Of a DNA stretch of 64,000 nucleotides, positions 23,601 through 36,800 are shown piece after piece (position 1 is the stretch's first letter; every line of letters starts with the position of its first letter). Position numbers and translations under genes: made by a program. The stretch is from the NCBI GenBank assembly GCA_034620365.1, contig JAQGEQ010000043.1, forward strand, positions 744,001-808,000, read 5' to 3'. Source of the DNA: Pegea sp. RAD2-039. Its lineage: Eukaryota > Chordata > Thaliacea > Salpida > Salpidae. Under the pieces are notes generated by a model, which saw nothing but the letters and a program-made list of their open reading frames with translations, had not been told where the DNA came from and did no database searches.

Positions 23601-24889
23601 AACATATTATTGAAAGCAAAACCGGATATAATACATTAGAAATTAGAAAAATATAGTATCTTAAAAGCGTAGTAACAAGAGTAAGTACATGATACAGAGT
23701 AAGTTATGAGGAGGTGCTAAACTAAACTTTGAGCTTTAATGACAACATAATTGAAAACGTTTCCTTTACATTAAAAAGCAATTTAAGAAATAATGGTAAA
23801 AATTCCGTTGAAATGAGCCAGATTAGAAATAATAAAGATAACAATCAAAAACTATTCATGACAATTTGGTAAAAACAGAACTAATTTTTATTCAAAACTT
23901 TTAGCAACAAAGATATAAATAGATGCACCAAAGCATGGTAAAAAGCATGTTGAAATCTTTCTTAAGAAATTACCATTTCAGTTTGAATAAATAAAGAAAT
24001 AGTGTAACTATTACATTAACTAAAATACCAAGAAGAAAGTGAACGTAATATTTCAAAGTGCGAATAAATAATAATCTTTTTTAAACGAGTGTTTAATAAT
24101 AGTCAAGGTTGTTACTTGTCAAGTTTTAAGCCTTAAATAGCTTTGACTGAGTTGTCATTTAAACGCATTTTTAAGATCTATTCAAAAATAACTCAAACAA
24201 ACTTTTAAAGTCATATGTGATAAATTTCTATAGCTTGTGGATCAAGCTTGAATTAATAAGCAAAGGCAAAGAAAAGATGGAGTCAAACGTAATGAGAACA
24301 AATATCTTCTACAAGATACCTTTGTTGTCAATAAATCTATTTCGATAAATTTACAAACATTTATGAGAGTCATATAAGGTAATGAAAAGTGTATCTACGC
24401 GTATTTCAGAGCGAACAAGAACATTTTGTATGAAGGACATTGGAATCCTTAGCAGACTCCGAATAAATCATAAAAGTTTAAGCGAATGATAACAATCAGA
24501 ATCATTGGGAAAAAGCATTCTTATGAATTGAACAAGTTAAGAGATATACAACTCGCTATTTTTTGCTCAAATGATACGAATTCTGACAGCAACCTCATAT
24601 AACGTTTGATAGAATCAATTGGTAAGAATATTTTTTATTTTTGTGAGGTAGCGCAAATATTCTTATCTCAATCTCACGCCTTGATATATTATCATCTAAT
24701 TGTTTAATTATATCTACATTAGGATGTAAAGCGACAAGAAACAAATTTTTTAATTCAGTTCGTTTCACATATATATTTTCTTCAGAATTATATGAAAAGT
24801 ATTATTACAAGCTTATAGTTTTCCTAAATGAGCTTCTTAAATTTTGTGTCTTAAAAAGAAGCATTTGAAACTTTACACAGCCTAAAGCT
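20645..24889. other. AT-rich spacer between SEC23IP-like gene and NCX gene
   Basis: There is no supported gene in about 4.2 kb. It must hold the 5' UTR and promoter of the SEC23IP-like gene and the 3' UTR of the exchanger. A patch of higher complexity at about 22140-22300 stands out from the AT-rich background but reads through stops in all frames. Open frames at 21151-21369 (-) and 23106-23336 (-) have compositions typical of chance. Confidence 0.55.
24749..24754 (-). terminator. Possible polyadenylation signal of the exchanger gene
   Basis: The minus strand reads ATTAAA, a common variant signal, about 135 bases beyond the stop at 24890. No canonical AATAAA is closer. Chance occurrence is likely in this composition. 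Confidence 0.25.
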
Positions 24890-27800
24890 TCAAAAACCTT
24901 CAATGATACAATAACTTTGAAGTGATGACAAAATAATATAGCAAAACCAGAGACCAACAAAAATCAGACTGCTAACTTTTTTAGCAAATTTTGGACCACC
25001 AAGCTCTGCGCCGATACTAGGCATGCGCCGGCGTAAAATCAGAATTAGAATGGCAATAAATGCAAACACACTAAAAACTGTTACTGAAAACGCCAAGTTT
25101 CCAGGTTCTACGTGAAATTTCCGTTCTTCTTCGTCTTTACCAACTATTGCCCAATACACAGCTGCAATTGTCCAGGCAATACCAATGCCAAGAAAGACAT
25201 TAACAGCATTCGAACCTGTCACGTTTCCAATCGAAGCATCAGCATATTGATCACTGATTGCTGCTACCTTACTCGCAAAAGTATCTGCAAAGATGCTTTA
25301 AACGTGAGATCTTTTTCATTATAAAAGTAAAATCAGCTTATTTGTTCTAGTAAAGATAACTTTTTCCTGAAAGCTTTTATTTATTGAATTATTAATAAAT
25401 GTTTAATCTCTAAAACAATATTCAAACTTTAAACAAATATGTTCTATATTTAAAAGATAGTAAAAAAAGCTCTGAAACAATCGTTTAATACCAGGTACGC
25501 TGGTTCCCATGGCAACCAGAGTTACAGCAGTGACTTCATCATTCAGATTAATCGTGCAACCAAAGTGAGAAGCCACATCCCCAATGACTGCAGTCAATAA
25601 TCCAATACCAATTATAGAAACGCTAAAACAGGCCCAGCCACCGAAGTATTCAGTTGGTGGGACAAATGCAAAAAGAAGCTAGAAATAAAATCAAGAAGCA
25701 GCTTGAATAATTTTCTTAACCTGAGGTGTTTTGACTAGTTTTTCAATCAATTAGTTTGAAAGTTATAAATATTGTATAAAATTTAATAATTATAAATCAT
25801 CTTTAGTTAGAACTACAAATTATTATTTATTTTCAATTTTCATCATTTTTTCATCAGCTAAATTACAAAAAGTTCTTCAATTTTTATTCAAAACTAACAA
25901 AATGAACTAAAACACTTTGATTCGAGTGAATTAGTTTTATTAATGTTAAAATATTTTATTGCTGTCACTTCAAAGCTATCATTTACCCAGAGTATTAAAA
26001 AAATAATTTTATAACGAATGCTTTTACCTATGCTTCAACTCATCAATAATTGTATAAGTTAATTTAAAAAAAATCCAAATCGAAACTTTTAAAATTGGCT
26101 GGATCTTATTTTTTAGTAAAGTTATTCCCAATCAAGTTAGTTTATTTTGATTTGTATATAAATTTCAAAATTAGCTTTGAAAATAATTCTATTTACTGGC
26201 CTAAAATTCATTATTTAGCAGTTTTATTTAATAATTTCTAAAGGAGTGCATAAAAATAATGATAACAAATGTATGTCATGATCTTCACCAGCTATTAAAC
26301 TATCAGATAAAAATGCAAAAACTGATCGATGATTTGATTGATTACAGATTTTTATATATAATATATAATTCTTTTATAACATAGTATTTATACTGATTAA
26401 AAGAGTTAATTAGATTAAGTTATTTTTTGTTAGATTAAGCTAATAAGAAAAAAATATTCCTTCAAATTTTAATAAAGTTTATTCGTTTATATTACTAGTA
26501 TTAATTCTACTTTATAATGTATGAATACTAAACGCTTGATAATCGGTTTAGATATTCACTTGAACGCTTATAATGAAAAATTTCTTAAATGCTTTTAAGT
26601 TTTATTACAAGTAGCTGAAATCAAATTTATCATTATGTAACATTTTACAAAAATCTTAATGATGCTTTTAATGAAAGCTCTGTTCAATTAATGCAACAAA
26701 TTTTAAATTGAATTAAATTTGTAGATTGAAATTTAAAAACATATCATTTAACAATTGTTAATTTTTTATAAGCTGATATTTGATAGATTGAGAAACATCT
26801 AGTTTATGTTTAATTTTCTGCTTAGTTTTTTGATAGAGATTTGAGCCTTATTGGAGATTTAAGGTATCCAAAAATAAAGAAAATTCACATCAAAGTGTTA
26901 CAATAGCAGTAATCCATTTATTTCACTTCCAATTAAGTAATATGATAGTTATAAGATGTATTTAGTTACAAATAGAAAAAGATTCTAAGGTAAAAAAAAG
27001 TAAAAACATTTCTTGACAAAAGAGACTATTTGAATTTTTTTAGATATTTTATATAGGTGACTGAGAATTTTTTAAAATTAAGATAAAAAATATTATAAAT
27101 TCAATTTTCACCTTCCAAAAAACGGTCAAAAAGTGCATCAGGTAGTCGAAAAAAGTTGGTTCGTTTTCTTCCTCTTCATCATCTGATTGAAAAAAATTTG
27201 TTAGAAATTGTAAATTTAATAAAATACTCTTTATTAAAATTGCCCTTATTTACTCAACATTTAAAAAAAAATTCAAAAACATCTTTTATTATTTTCAATC
27301 ACTTGAAACTTTTTTTGTAACACTTAGTTGTATCATTTATCTACAACCTTTCATTCATCGATAAAATTTATAGAAAATATTTTTAAGAAAACAAGTAAAT
27401 TAAGCTTTTCATGAAGTGCTTTTATATTTTCAGGTGGTTACGCATTCAATTTTACTTATTGTTTATATAAGCTAAACTGTAATAGTTGATAGGTAAGTAT
27501 AATACGAAAACACAATTGAACAACAGTTTTTAAAAGGTTGTTACTTAACCTTCACAAGTAAAAGATTAAACTTTCTGATAATAAAAAGATTTTAAAAACT
27601 AGAGTTTTAAATTTTGTACTAATATTTAAAATGAATAATCCCCAAGACATCAAAATGACGTTTCCTCAAATAAGCTTTAATCGGTTTCTACTTTTAAAAT
27701 TACATTTCAATCGGCGTAAACTAGAATCTCAATAATAACTTTTTGCAAAAATGGACCAGCGTAAATTTCAATGTTTAGCTTGTGCTAAGGGAGGTTTTAA

Positions 27801-30800
27801 ATGAAGATGTCGGTAGTTGGTGTCAGACTGATTTATAACAGAGCCGAGATTTTAAACTACAAAACATAGGTTATAATTGGTTGAAAACATATTACAAGCT
27901 CAGAGTGCTAAATCAAATGCAAATACGATTTTTAAAATCTGCTATTTATGAAGTAAGGGATTCATGTAATAGGTTTGTACTAAAAGAATGGAAAGTGCCA
28001 ATTAAAAGCTGCGTTGTTTCGTAGTATTAGTAAGAGATCTCTTTTCATCTCTTTAAAGTCTTTATTTATTGACAAATGTATTTCAAAGTTTGATAATCAT
28101 TAATCGTTAGACTTGAATTATAGAAGAACTTGACAAGTAGCTAAATCTTTCAAAAATCGATTATTTGAGGCATTATAAGCTTTAATTAGAGTGTTTGGCG
28201 CCGTTTAATCTTAATTTTATCAGCAGCATATTTTCTTAAAATAGACATTTTGATATATTTTCAATAGTATCTTCATCTTATCGAAGTCATTAGCAACTTT
28301 TAGCAAGAAAATAGATTTTAAATTATTTTTTTTGCTTCATAACACATTCTCAGCAAAAAAACTATATTTGTAAAAAGAATTATTTCTAAAAAATTTCATT
28401 GTTTCGCAAAAAGTTTAATATTTATAAATTAGTTGACCACAAAAAGTAAATTAAAAAAGAATGGCTTCACCTATTGCTAAGTTTACACCGAATGTTTGCG
28501 AGAAAAGTTGTGTCTTCCTGATGTGAAAAGTTTTTGAATTTGTTAATTTTTCATTTTTTTAACTGATATCTAATTTGTTCGAAATCTGGTGGCAGTAGAA
28601 ATAAGCTTTTCGTTTATTGCTCTTCCTAGCCATACATTTAAAGCACTAATAACTGGTTTGCTTTGAATTATTCACGAACATTTTCTTTTCTTTGTAAGAT
28701 GGGTTACGCGATAAAGGACGAGATCACGTGAACGAATGTATTCGCCTGACTGATAGTGCTGCCATAAAACAAACTTTTGTCTGAAGAAGTAGTTAGCTTC
28801 TAATAACATAACTTAACTTTTTCCTTTTTATAAAAAATTAACATTAGTTTTAAATTTGTAAAATATAGACAAATATCGAACAATTCATTAAAGTATTTTT
28901 AAAGCTGTTGTTAAATGCTGTGATTTAATTTTAATAGACATTTAAGTCTGAGTGATTATACCAACAAGCTCATACAAAGCTGCCAATGAAGTATTTTTGA
29001 CTGACATCAAAATATTGAATCAAACAACAAATAATTTGAAAATTTAAGAAAAGCTTAGATAGTCAAGCTACTAGACTAATTGTCTAGTGTTGTACTTTTT
29101 CCACCACAAACACAAACAATAAGTCAGTTGACTTGAAATATACAAAACACTAAATTATTTCTTACCTCCTCCTCCGCTGACTGACAAGGCTTCAACAAAC
29201 TGTTCTCTCCATGAAGAAGTTCCAACAATGACAGCTAAATTAGCTTTTTTGATAAGCTTATCCACGGTGTTCTAAAGAAATATGATGGCAATGACAACTT
29301 TACTTGTTGGACGATATCAAAGCAAAATGTTTTAAAAAACATGAAATTAGTTTTAACCTGAATTGTATGAATTATTTCTTAAAATAATGTCCAAACGCCA
29401 AAGATTTTCTTGTAAATTGCAGAATCAAAAGTTGTTTTATGCATTCAAGTGACCATTTTATTTTTTTATTTGCTTGTGATTTATATTTGTGAGTATTTAC
29501 TTGGTAAAAATGACAGCGATATCGAAAGTTATACAAATAATTATAAAGTACATTTTTTAACTTACTCGTTCTCAGAAAATATAACTACTCATCTAAATTA
29601 AAAAGTTTTTTTTGGTAAAATTGACAATTTAAATTTGATAAAATTTTGTAATACCATTGTTTAATATTATATACATATATGTGATTAAAAGTTAACTTGC
29701 TACAAAACTTCCTTAAATATTTTTTCTTTCATATTCTTAGAATCATTTTTGTTTCATAGTAGATCTATTTGGTATGCACAGTCTTATAAGTTCAAATTAC
29801 GTTTTTATTGATCTATTTTTTTTAAGAGTTGTAAAAATTATGGATAAAAATAAGAGTTTTAGTATTGATTCATTGAAATTCTTGTCAAAACGGAGAAATA
29901 AAAAAATTGCTACAAATGAAAACGAAGTATTATATGAAAAAAAAACAAATGAACAATTTCTTATAGTCATCACTTTTGATTTTCGGCTGAAAATTATGAA
30001 GTATTGTGAATAGTTTGAATAATTACCTAAAATTATTTATAAATTTTTTCGTCTTACAGATTACCTGCTATGATGTTTTAAAAGAGTTTTTAGACAAATT
30101 TTTCAAAATATTTAATCATGTACATTTGTAGTTGGTATCACAATCTTGTTAACACATTTTTCAAAACCTCCTCTAGTATTTGATAACTTCTTTATAAAAT
30201 ATTTATGCTGTAATCCATCCTTTCATTTTTAATGAACAACTGCTTGCTACAAGTCTTTGGGAATCCTTAGCTCAAAACAGACCATTCTCTTTCGAACTTT
30301 TTTATAGCCTTTAATAAGTTTTATAGACTTAGAACTTGGGATAAGTTAAATCAAACTACTTTTGATAACATTAGGCAATAAAGGGTTTCTCTTTTATATG
30401 TTTTAGTTGATAAAGTTCATTCTTATAAACTGGAGAATAAGTAATTCCATATTTCTGCAAATTGGTTTTTTATAGTCTGTCAAGTTTGATTTTTTTGGAA
30501 TAAGTTAATCTGTGTCTTTTTATACATTTTATTGTCAGCTTCAGAATCAGCCTGTCTCCAAGGACGATGAATAATTAAACAAAAGAGCAAACCTGGAATT
30601 CAATCTTGCATATATCTTATAAGTAAAAGTACAAAGCAATTCTAAAAACAATGATTTATAAAAAAGTAAAAAAACTCTTGTAAAAAGTAAAAAAATATGT
30701 TAAATTAAAAACTTAAATATTTTTCAGCAATAATTTTTACATCATGAGTAAAATATTCAGAGCTGATTTATTTGCTAAAAGTGACACAATGCAAACGTAG

Positions 30801-33800
30801 ATTTATTTTAAATGTTATTCCTTTTATTTGATTTTTAAGACTTAGTTAAAAATGGATTGAGCTTTTAATTAAGAAAATTTTGATTAAGGCATTATTAAAA
30901 TACTAATAAAAGATACTCACTTTAAACTCATAGCTTTCTTCTATGATTATTTCTAACGTGCAGTTTTCACCTAGTCTTGGTTTTCCTAACTCAGCAATCC
31001 TTTTTGCTTCTTCTTCATCATCATCCTCTTCATTATTCATTTTTGTAGTCTCATTTGCTTCATCTTCATCCTTACCGTTTATTCCGGAGTCACTTCCATC
31101 TGTGCCTAAAATATCAGAAAAAGTATACATTATGTAACTTTTCAGAATAAAATATCTATTTCAAAACACATCAAATTAGTACTGCATGACTAACATTTAC
31201 AGAGCAAACTCAGTGTACTTGTTTACAACATTTTGTCATCTTACTGATGTTATATATGATAGTAATCATTTTGTTATCATATTCAATCAAATATTGTTCA
31301 ATAGAGCAATAAAATTTATTAAAAATCTAATCACATTTCTTTTATACAAATGCAAATTATTATTAAAATATTGAAGCATCCAAGCTTTTTTTATAATAAA
31401 ATAGTTAACAAAGAAAAGAAGGTGTAAACAGCTAGCAGAGAGCGAAAAGCGATTTGTGAAACTTGTACAATGCAAAAAATGAGATAAATTGTGCATCTAG
31501 TAACAAATCGCAACAAATTCATGCTTATGATTGCCAGGTGTTGCCACATGCAAAGCTATCCTTATTTTTGTAGATAAAATTATTTCCGTTATTAGTGATA
31601 GAAAAAAACTAATCTATTCTACAATTAGGCATGTAATTAGAAATCAAGATGATACTAGTTGCAGAGTTGAGTTGGTCATATAAGGGAGTATTTCGTATGG
31701 AGATTTTTCTGTAAACTTACCACAAGATATTTTCTTGGACTTATAACGAGGCTCAAGTAGTGAAAGTTTGAATGTAGAGTTCTTACAATATGAACTTGTA
31801 TCAACGATTGGAATTGTGATCCATTTACTAAATATATAACTTTCTAATATTATTACCAGTAGAATACACTAAATTATATCTTTTAAATTACAAATTTAAA
31901 TCTATTTCAAATATTTTATCCAGGTTCTTGATAATTTTTGACTAATACACAGAGCAAGCTTCTGTGTTCTTTAAATGATGAAAAATTAACATTTAACATG
32001 TTTCTGATAAGATAGTAAGTAGTGAAGTAGCAATTACGTATTGCTGCTTCAATTAGATAACCGATTTCTAAACAAAACCTGTTTTGCATTCTAGAAACAT
32101 AAATTCTTAAAATATGTCATTCAATGCTTTCAATTTATCAAAAAAATAATTATGAATAATTACAAAAGAGTATTAAAAAGGAATGGAAAAATAATTCAGA
32201 TATTATGTTGACAAACATTATGTTTTATAAAAGTACTGTTATATTTTTCTTTGAAATTTATAGTGGTTACTAAAAAAAACGAATAAAATTACTGTACAAT
32301 TTTGTTCAACCTGAAAATATGGCCAGGTGAGAACTACGAATATTTTGCAACGTTTCTCTGTCAAGTAATTTGCTTTAACAACTTGTTTTACATGTTTTTA
32401 AAATATTTTTCAAATTATAATTTTTAATTGCGCTAATATGCATTCGACGAATTGGATGACACATTTAGCATATTTTCTATTCTAAATTGCCTTATTTAGA
32501 ATATTTATAAAAAGTGTATGCAATGATTCTAAAGAGCAAGCTGTAGGATTTCATTTAAAACGTGATTTTATATATAAATCAAATTGTTTCTTTTTGTAAA
32601 GTAATTTTTATACTAAGCTCAACGAAAGTTCAATCACGTTTAAAGATATTTATAATTAATGAGTACTAAGATGCAACTTTCTACTTCTACGACTTTTGAT
32701 TGAAGTTCAAACAATAAGCATGTGACGAAATTCCTTGATGATGCTTTTACTGGTGGTAAAACTTGAAATTGTCATGCAAATGAAAAACTTGTTGGACACA
32801 CTAATACATGCAATCATCAAATCTCAAAGAATTTTGTTCATCAATAGTGACTAAATGACAAGAAAATGTGACATACTACAAAAACAAAGTAAAAAACCTG
32901 AATCATTATCATCTAAAACAAATCGTGGCTGAAGAAGTTGAACAAAGAAATTCTTATTCTTCTCATATTCTTCATCATCAATAATTGTTATATTAATGAA
33001 TTTCCTGCTCATGATAAATTCTGATTATTAGTCGCCAAATGATAAGCAGAAATATACTGCAGACTTCAACTAAATCACAAATGCAAAAAACTGTTCAATG
33101 TTTTTTAAAGATAATATCGAATGGTATCATTGATCATAGAGCTATTGAAGAACATTCTACTGTCGAAAGTTACAATTAAAAATTTAATATAATTTCTTAA
33201 CAAATTTCGGATGTAGATAGTGTTATACATAATGTTTTTATTTAATTCTAAGAAAGCTAACACAACCAAAACTATGTGAAATAGCTTTTCTAACTAAAGT
33301 CAGTTCCTTTTTTGACGGTTTTATGAAAATATGTAGAGCTACAACTTAGTTAAAGTTTCTTTCAATTGTTTAATTCTACTTGTTGCGATTTTGTTTGTAT
33401 TTTAAATGCAATTTATAACTGAATGTTATAAGTAAATCGAAAATCTGCTTTACTTAAAAAACTTTCTGATTTTTGCATTGATTTAGAAAAACATAAGTCA
33501 TTTCCAAAACCTTAGTTAACTTTTTATCATCTAATTATAATAAATTGTCATCTTATTTGCGCTATATACACTAAAATTACTACAATTTGAAACATTTTTA
33601 TGAATGTTTTTTTTAAAGTTACTATACAAGGTTAGTTGAATGGATATCTTTCTTAAAACTGAAATAGAACTTTGCAAATCTAGCCTATATTTAGATGTAA
33701 TAAATACCATTAAATAATCTATTTGCTTTAAGTTATGATTTCTAAAAACTAAAAGATATTTAAAAAAGTGTCATGCTTTGTAATGAGTACTGAATACATT

Positions 33801-36800
33801 CTATATTAGATACATTTTGATTGAAAGTTGATTGAAAACTTATACAGAAATGTTGATCATTTCAAATTACTTACGAAGTTTCATCATTGTCAAATTCAAG
33901 CTCGCCAACTGAATCGATGAAATCAACCCCACCACCTCTTGCTGACCCATTTACAGTTTTAAAAGGAATGATGATCTTACCCCTAGCCCCAGAGTTTCTT
34001 TGAACTTCAACTTTCAAGATACCAACTCCTTCAGCAACCTAAAACCAAAAGAAATTTATTACATTTGAGGTTTTCCAAGATTAGAAAATAATTTTCAAAT
34101 AGTTAATTTCAAACTGCTATGAAAAATGTTTGTAAGATAATTACACAAAAAATATTTGTTTTTATTTGTCTTCAGTCTTATGTTTTATCATTATGTAAGC
34201 TTGAATACTGTTAGATACTAGATTACGTTTTTCTTACGTACAAAGGAAGTACTTGACTCGATTAAGTGATGTTATATTAAGTATATTGTTGGTTATTATA
34301 CACTAGAAGCAAGCTTACAAATTTACAACTTACAGCTTATCATTTTATTGCTTTTATTGGGTTAAAATTTACCATAAAAAGTTTTAAGACTTAAAAACAC
34401 ATTAATCATTATGATTTCAGCATATTGAATTTTGTAAGAGCAAAGTTTAAGTTTTTACTTTGCTTGTAACGGACTTCTTTAAAAACGATTTATTAAGACT
34501 AATTAAGCCGTGTTTTAAATTCAAAATATTCTTAAGGTTGTAATTACGCAGAAAATTTTAGACCAAAGTACTGGATTAGGTTGTTCTCTTATTCTGGAGA
34601 CAAAATAACTGCATTGAAGAATTTGTTACAATTTTTATTTAGAAGTTAAAAAAAATAACAGAAGCCTAAAAACTATTTTTAGTTCTATAAAGGTTTGTAG
34701 TGCAAGTGTTACGACTAAAGCGATTATTTTTTTAAGCTTTTAAAAACTCAATTGAATTTTATAATAACTTCTTGTAAACGATAAACTGATTAATGAAAAG
34801 TTAAACTAACCAAAGAGCAAGATTTTTAAATCATTGAATCCAGTTGAGTTTTAACAATTGGAAAACGAAAATGAATAATTGTATTTATAACAGTTTTCCT
34901 GTTTAACAACCCGAATAAAATAAATTAAAAGGAAAATATATAATTCTATGAAGTTACAAAAAATCGCAGATGTTAGTGACTTTCTGATCGCAAACCAAAG
35001 ATATTCTGTAACCTGCTATAGTTTTGGAAAGCAAAAATTAAATATTTTGTAAATGGGAAATGTTTATCGTGAAAAATTACGTAATGCTCTACAATTGAAG
35101 AAATTTTTTTTAGCAATCGATTTGTGCTACCAATGAAAAAGATAAATGAAAGCTATGATTAATTTAGAGTACTGCCGATACAGATAATTTATTTTCTTTG
35201 CTTTAAAATCTCTCAGTCTTTGATATAAAAAAATATCGTAGATTACTTGTTGACTTCGATATGTGATAGTTATTAGCATTTAAAGATTTGATGGAACCGA
35301 TAACTTCTATTTTAAATGTCAATTTCTTCTTTTTAATTCTTTAACTGATAGACCTTATCAGTGTTTTTACTTATTGCTAGAGTATGATAAATAATCTATA
35401 GAATGACATATTGAACTATTGATAAACTAATCGAACTTATACAAGTTGTTGGGGTTTGATGTATTTTACTTCTAGATTTGTGAAACATTAATCTAAGACT
35501 CTAATTTGAATGATTTTAGTGAGTTTATAAGCTGTAATAACAAGACTGCACTAAGCCAAATTCAATTTCAATTATTCATATGAAAATAAAGAAATTTATA
35601 GCAAACTATAATCAGATCACTGACCCTTCCTTAATCTTTATGTGTTATCTTCACAGATGAAATAATTCTAGAAATGATTCAACATTCTGCTATAAAATCT
35701 TTTGCTCGTTCGTTTTAGCAGTTGAATAGGGCAAAGAGCACTTAAACAGTTTGAAATATTTATGAAGTTTTTGAAAAGATTTATTATGAATTTATTCAAG
35801 CTTTTTTTCTATCCTAACGTCAAGTTTAAATCATTAAAATTTATCTATCAGCTTTATTATCATTCAATTATTTCAAGTTTGAATAAAAAGATTTTGTTAA
35901 AATGTTCATTCACTACTTGATGACTATCAAGGCATTTCGAAAACTGCAACAAATTTAATGTGATTTTTCTCAAAACTTTCTAAGCTTTTATAACTTACCG
36001 ACGATTTTATTGTTTTGTGGTTTTAATGTAGTTTGTAATAAATTAAATCAGTCAAACGCTCAGTTTTCTTAGTTAAATAAATCAATTCTTTAAAAACATT
36101 TATAATTTAAAATCTAAGTTTCAGAAATCATTTTGGTATTTAAATATAGATTAAAATGTTAAGCCGCTTGATATTTTGTGAATTTGTGATTTTATATCGC
36201 ATTATGCCACTTATACTGAAGTGATTTCCTTGATGCACACAATTCTTTTAAGCACTCTCGATTACCAAGAGCAGGTTTTTGTGTAGGATAACATTTTCTT
36301 GGCTGGGGGTAGTTAGCGGGAGAGTCTTACAGGTTAAGTTGATAAACGAATCTACGAATTTCGTTTACGAAAGGGTATGGTAAATGTGTCGCTAGTATTA
36401 AGAATTTAAGTTTCAACTTCATGCCAACCGAACACTAGTACTTATAGATATGTTAGTTAATTGTGTTAGTATACTTTTATAATGTTTTGAGTAGTTAAAA
36501 AATGACTTTTATTAGATTTTCTAGGTATTAAAACAATTTTTGATTTGTGCTAACAAAAATAATTCATTAAAATTCATTGAAAATCCTTTTTCTGCTAAAA
36601 CTTTTTTAATAATTCGTTTGACTAAACGATTGTTGACAGCTAAGCCATTGTTTTTTATCACAAAAAATTATAATCTGAAGTAAAGAAATATAAAAGAAAT
36701 GAACAAATTTGAAACTTGTTAAGATAACATCTATAGCTCTTCTAATACTACAAAATATTTAATCAGTAATCCACAAGGGTTTGACAAAAATACTTTTTTT

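Noticed and set aside
29774..30013. 79-codon + strand frame inside an exchanger intron
   Set aside because: Low-complexity composition (Lys, Asn, Phe); no recognisable domain; probably chance.
30943..31137. 64-codon + strand frame rich in Ser, Ala and Phe
   Set aside because: It is the reverse shadow of the acidic exon of the exchanger; GAA/GAT codons read as TTC/ATC on the other strand.
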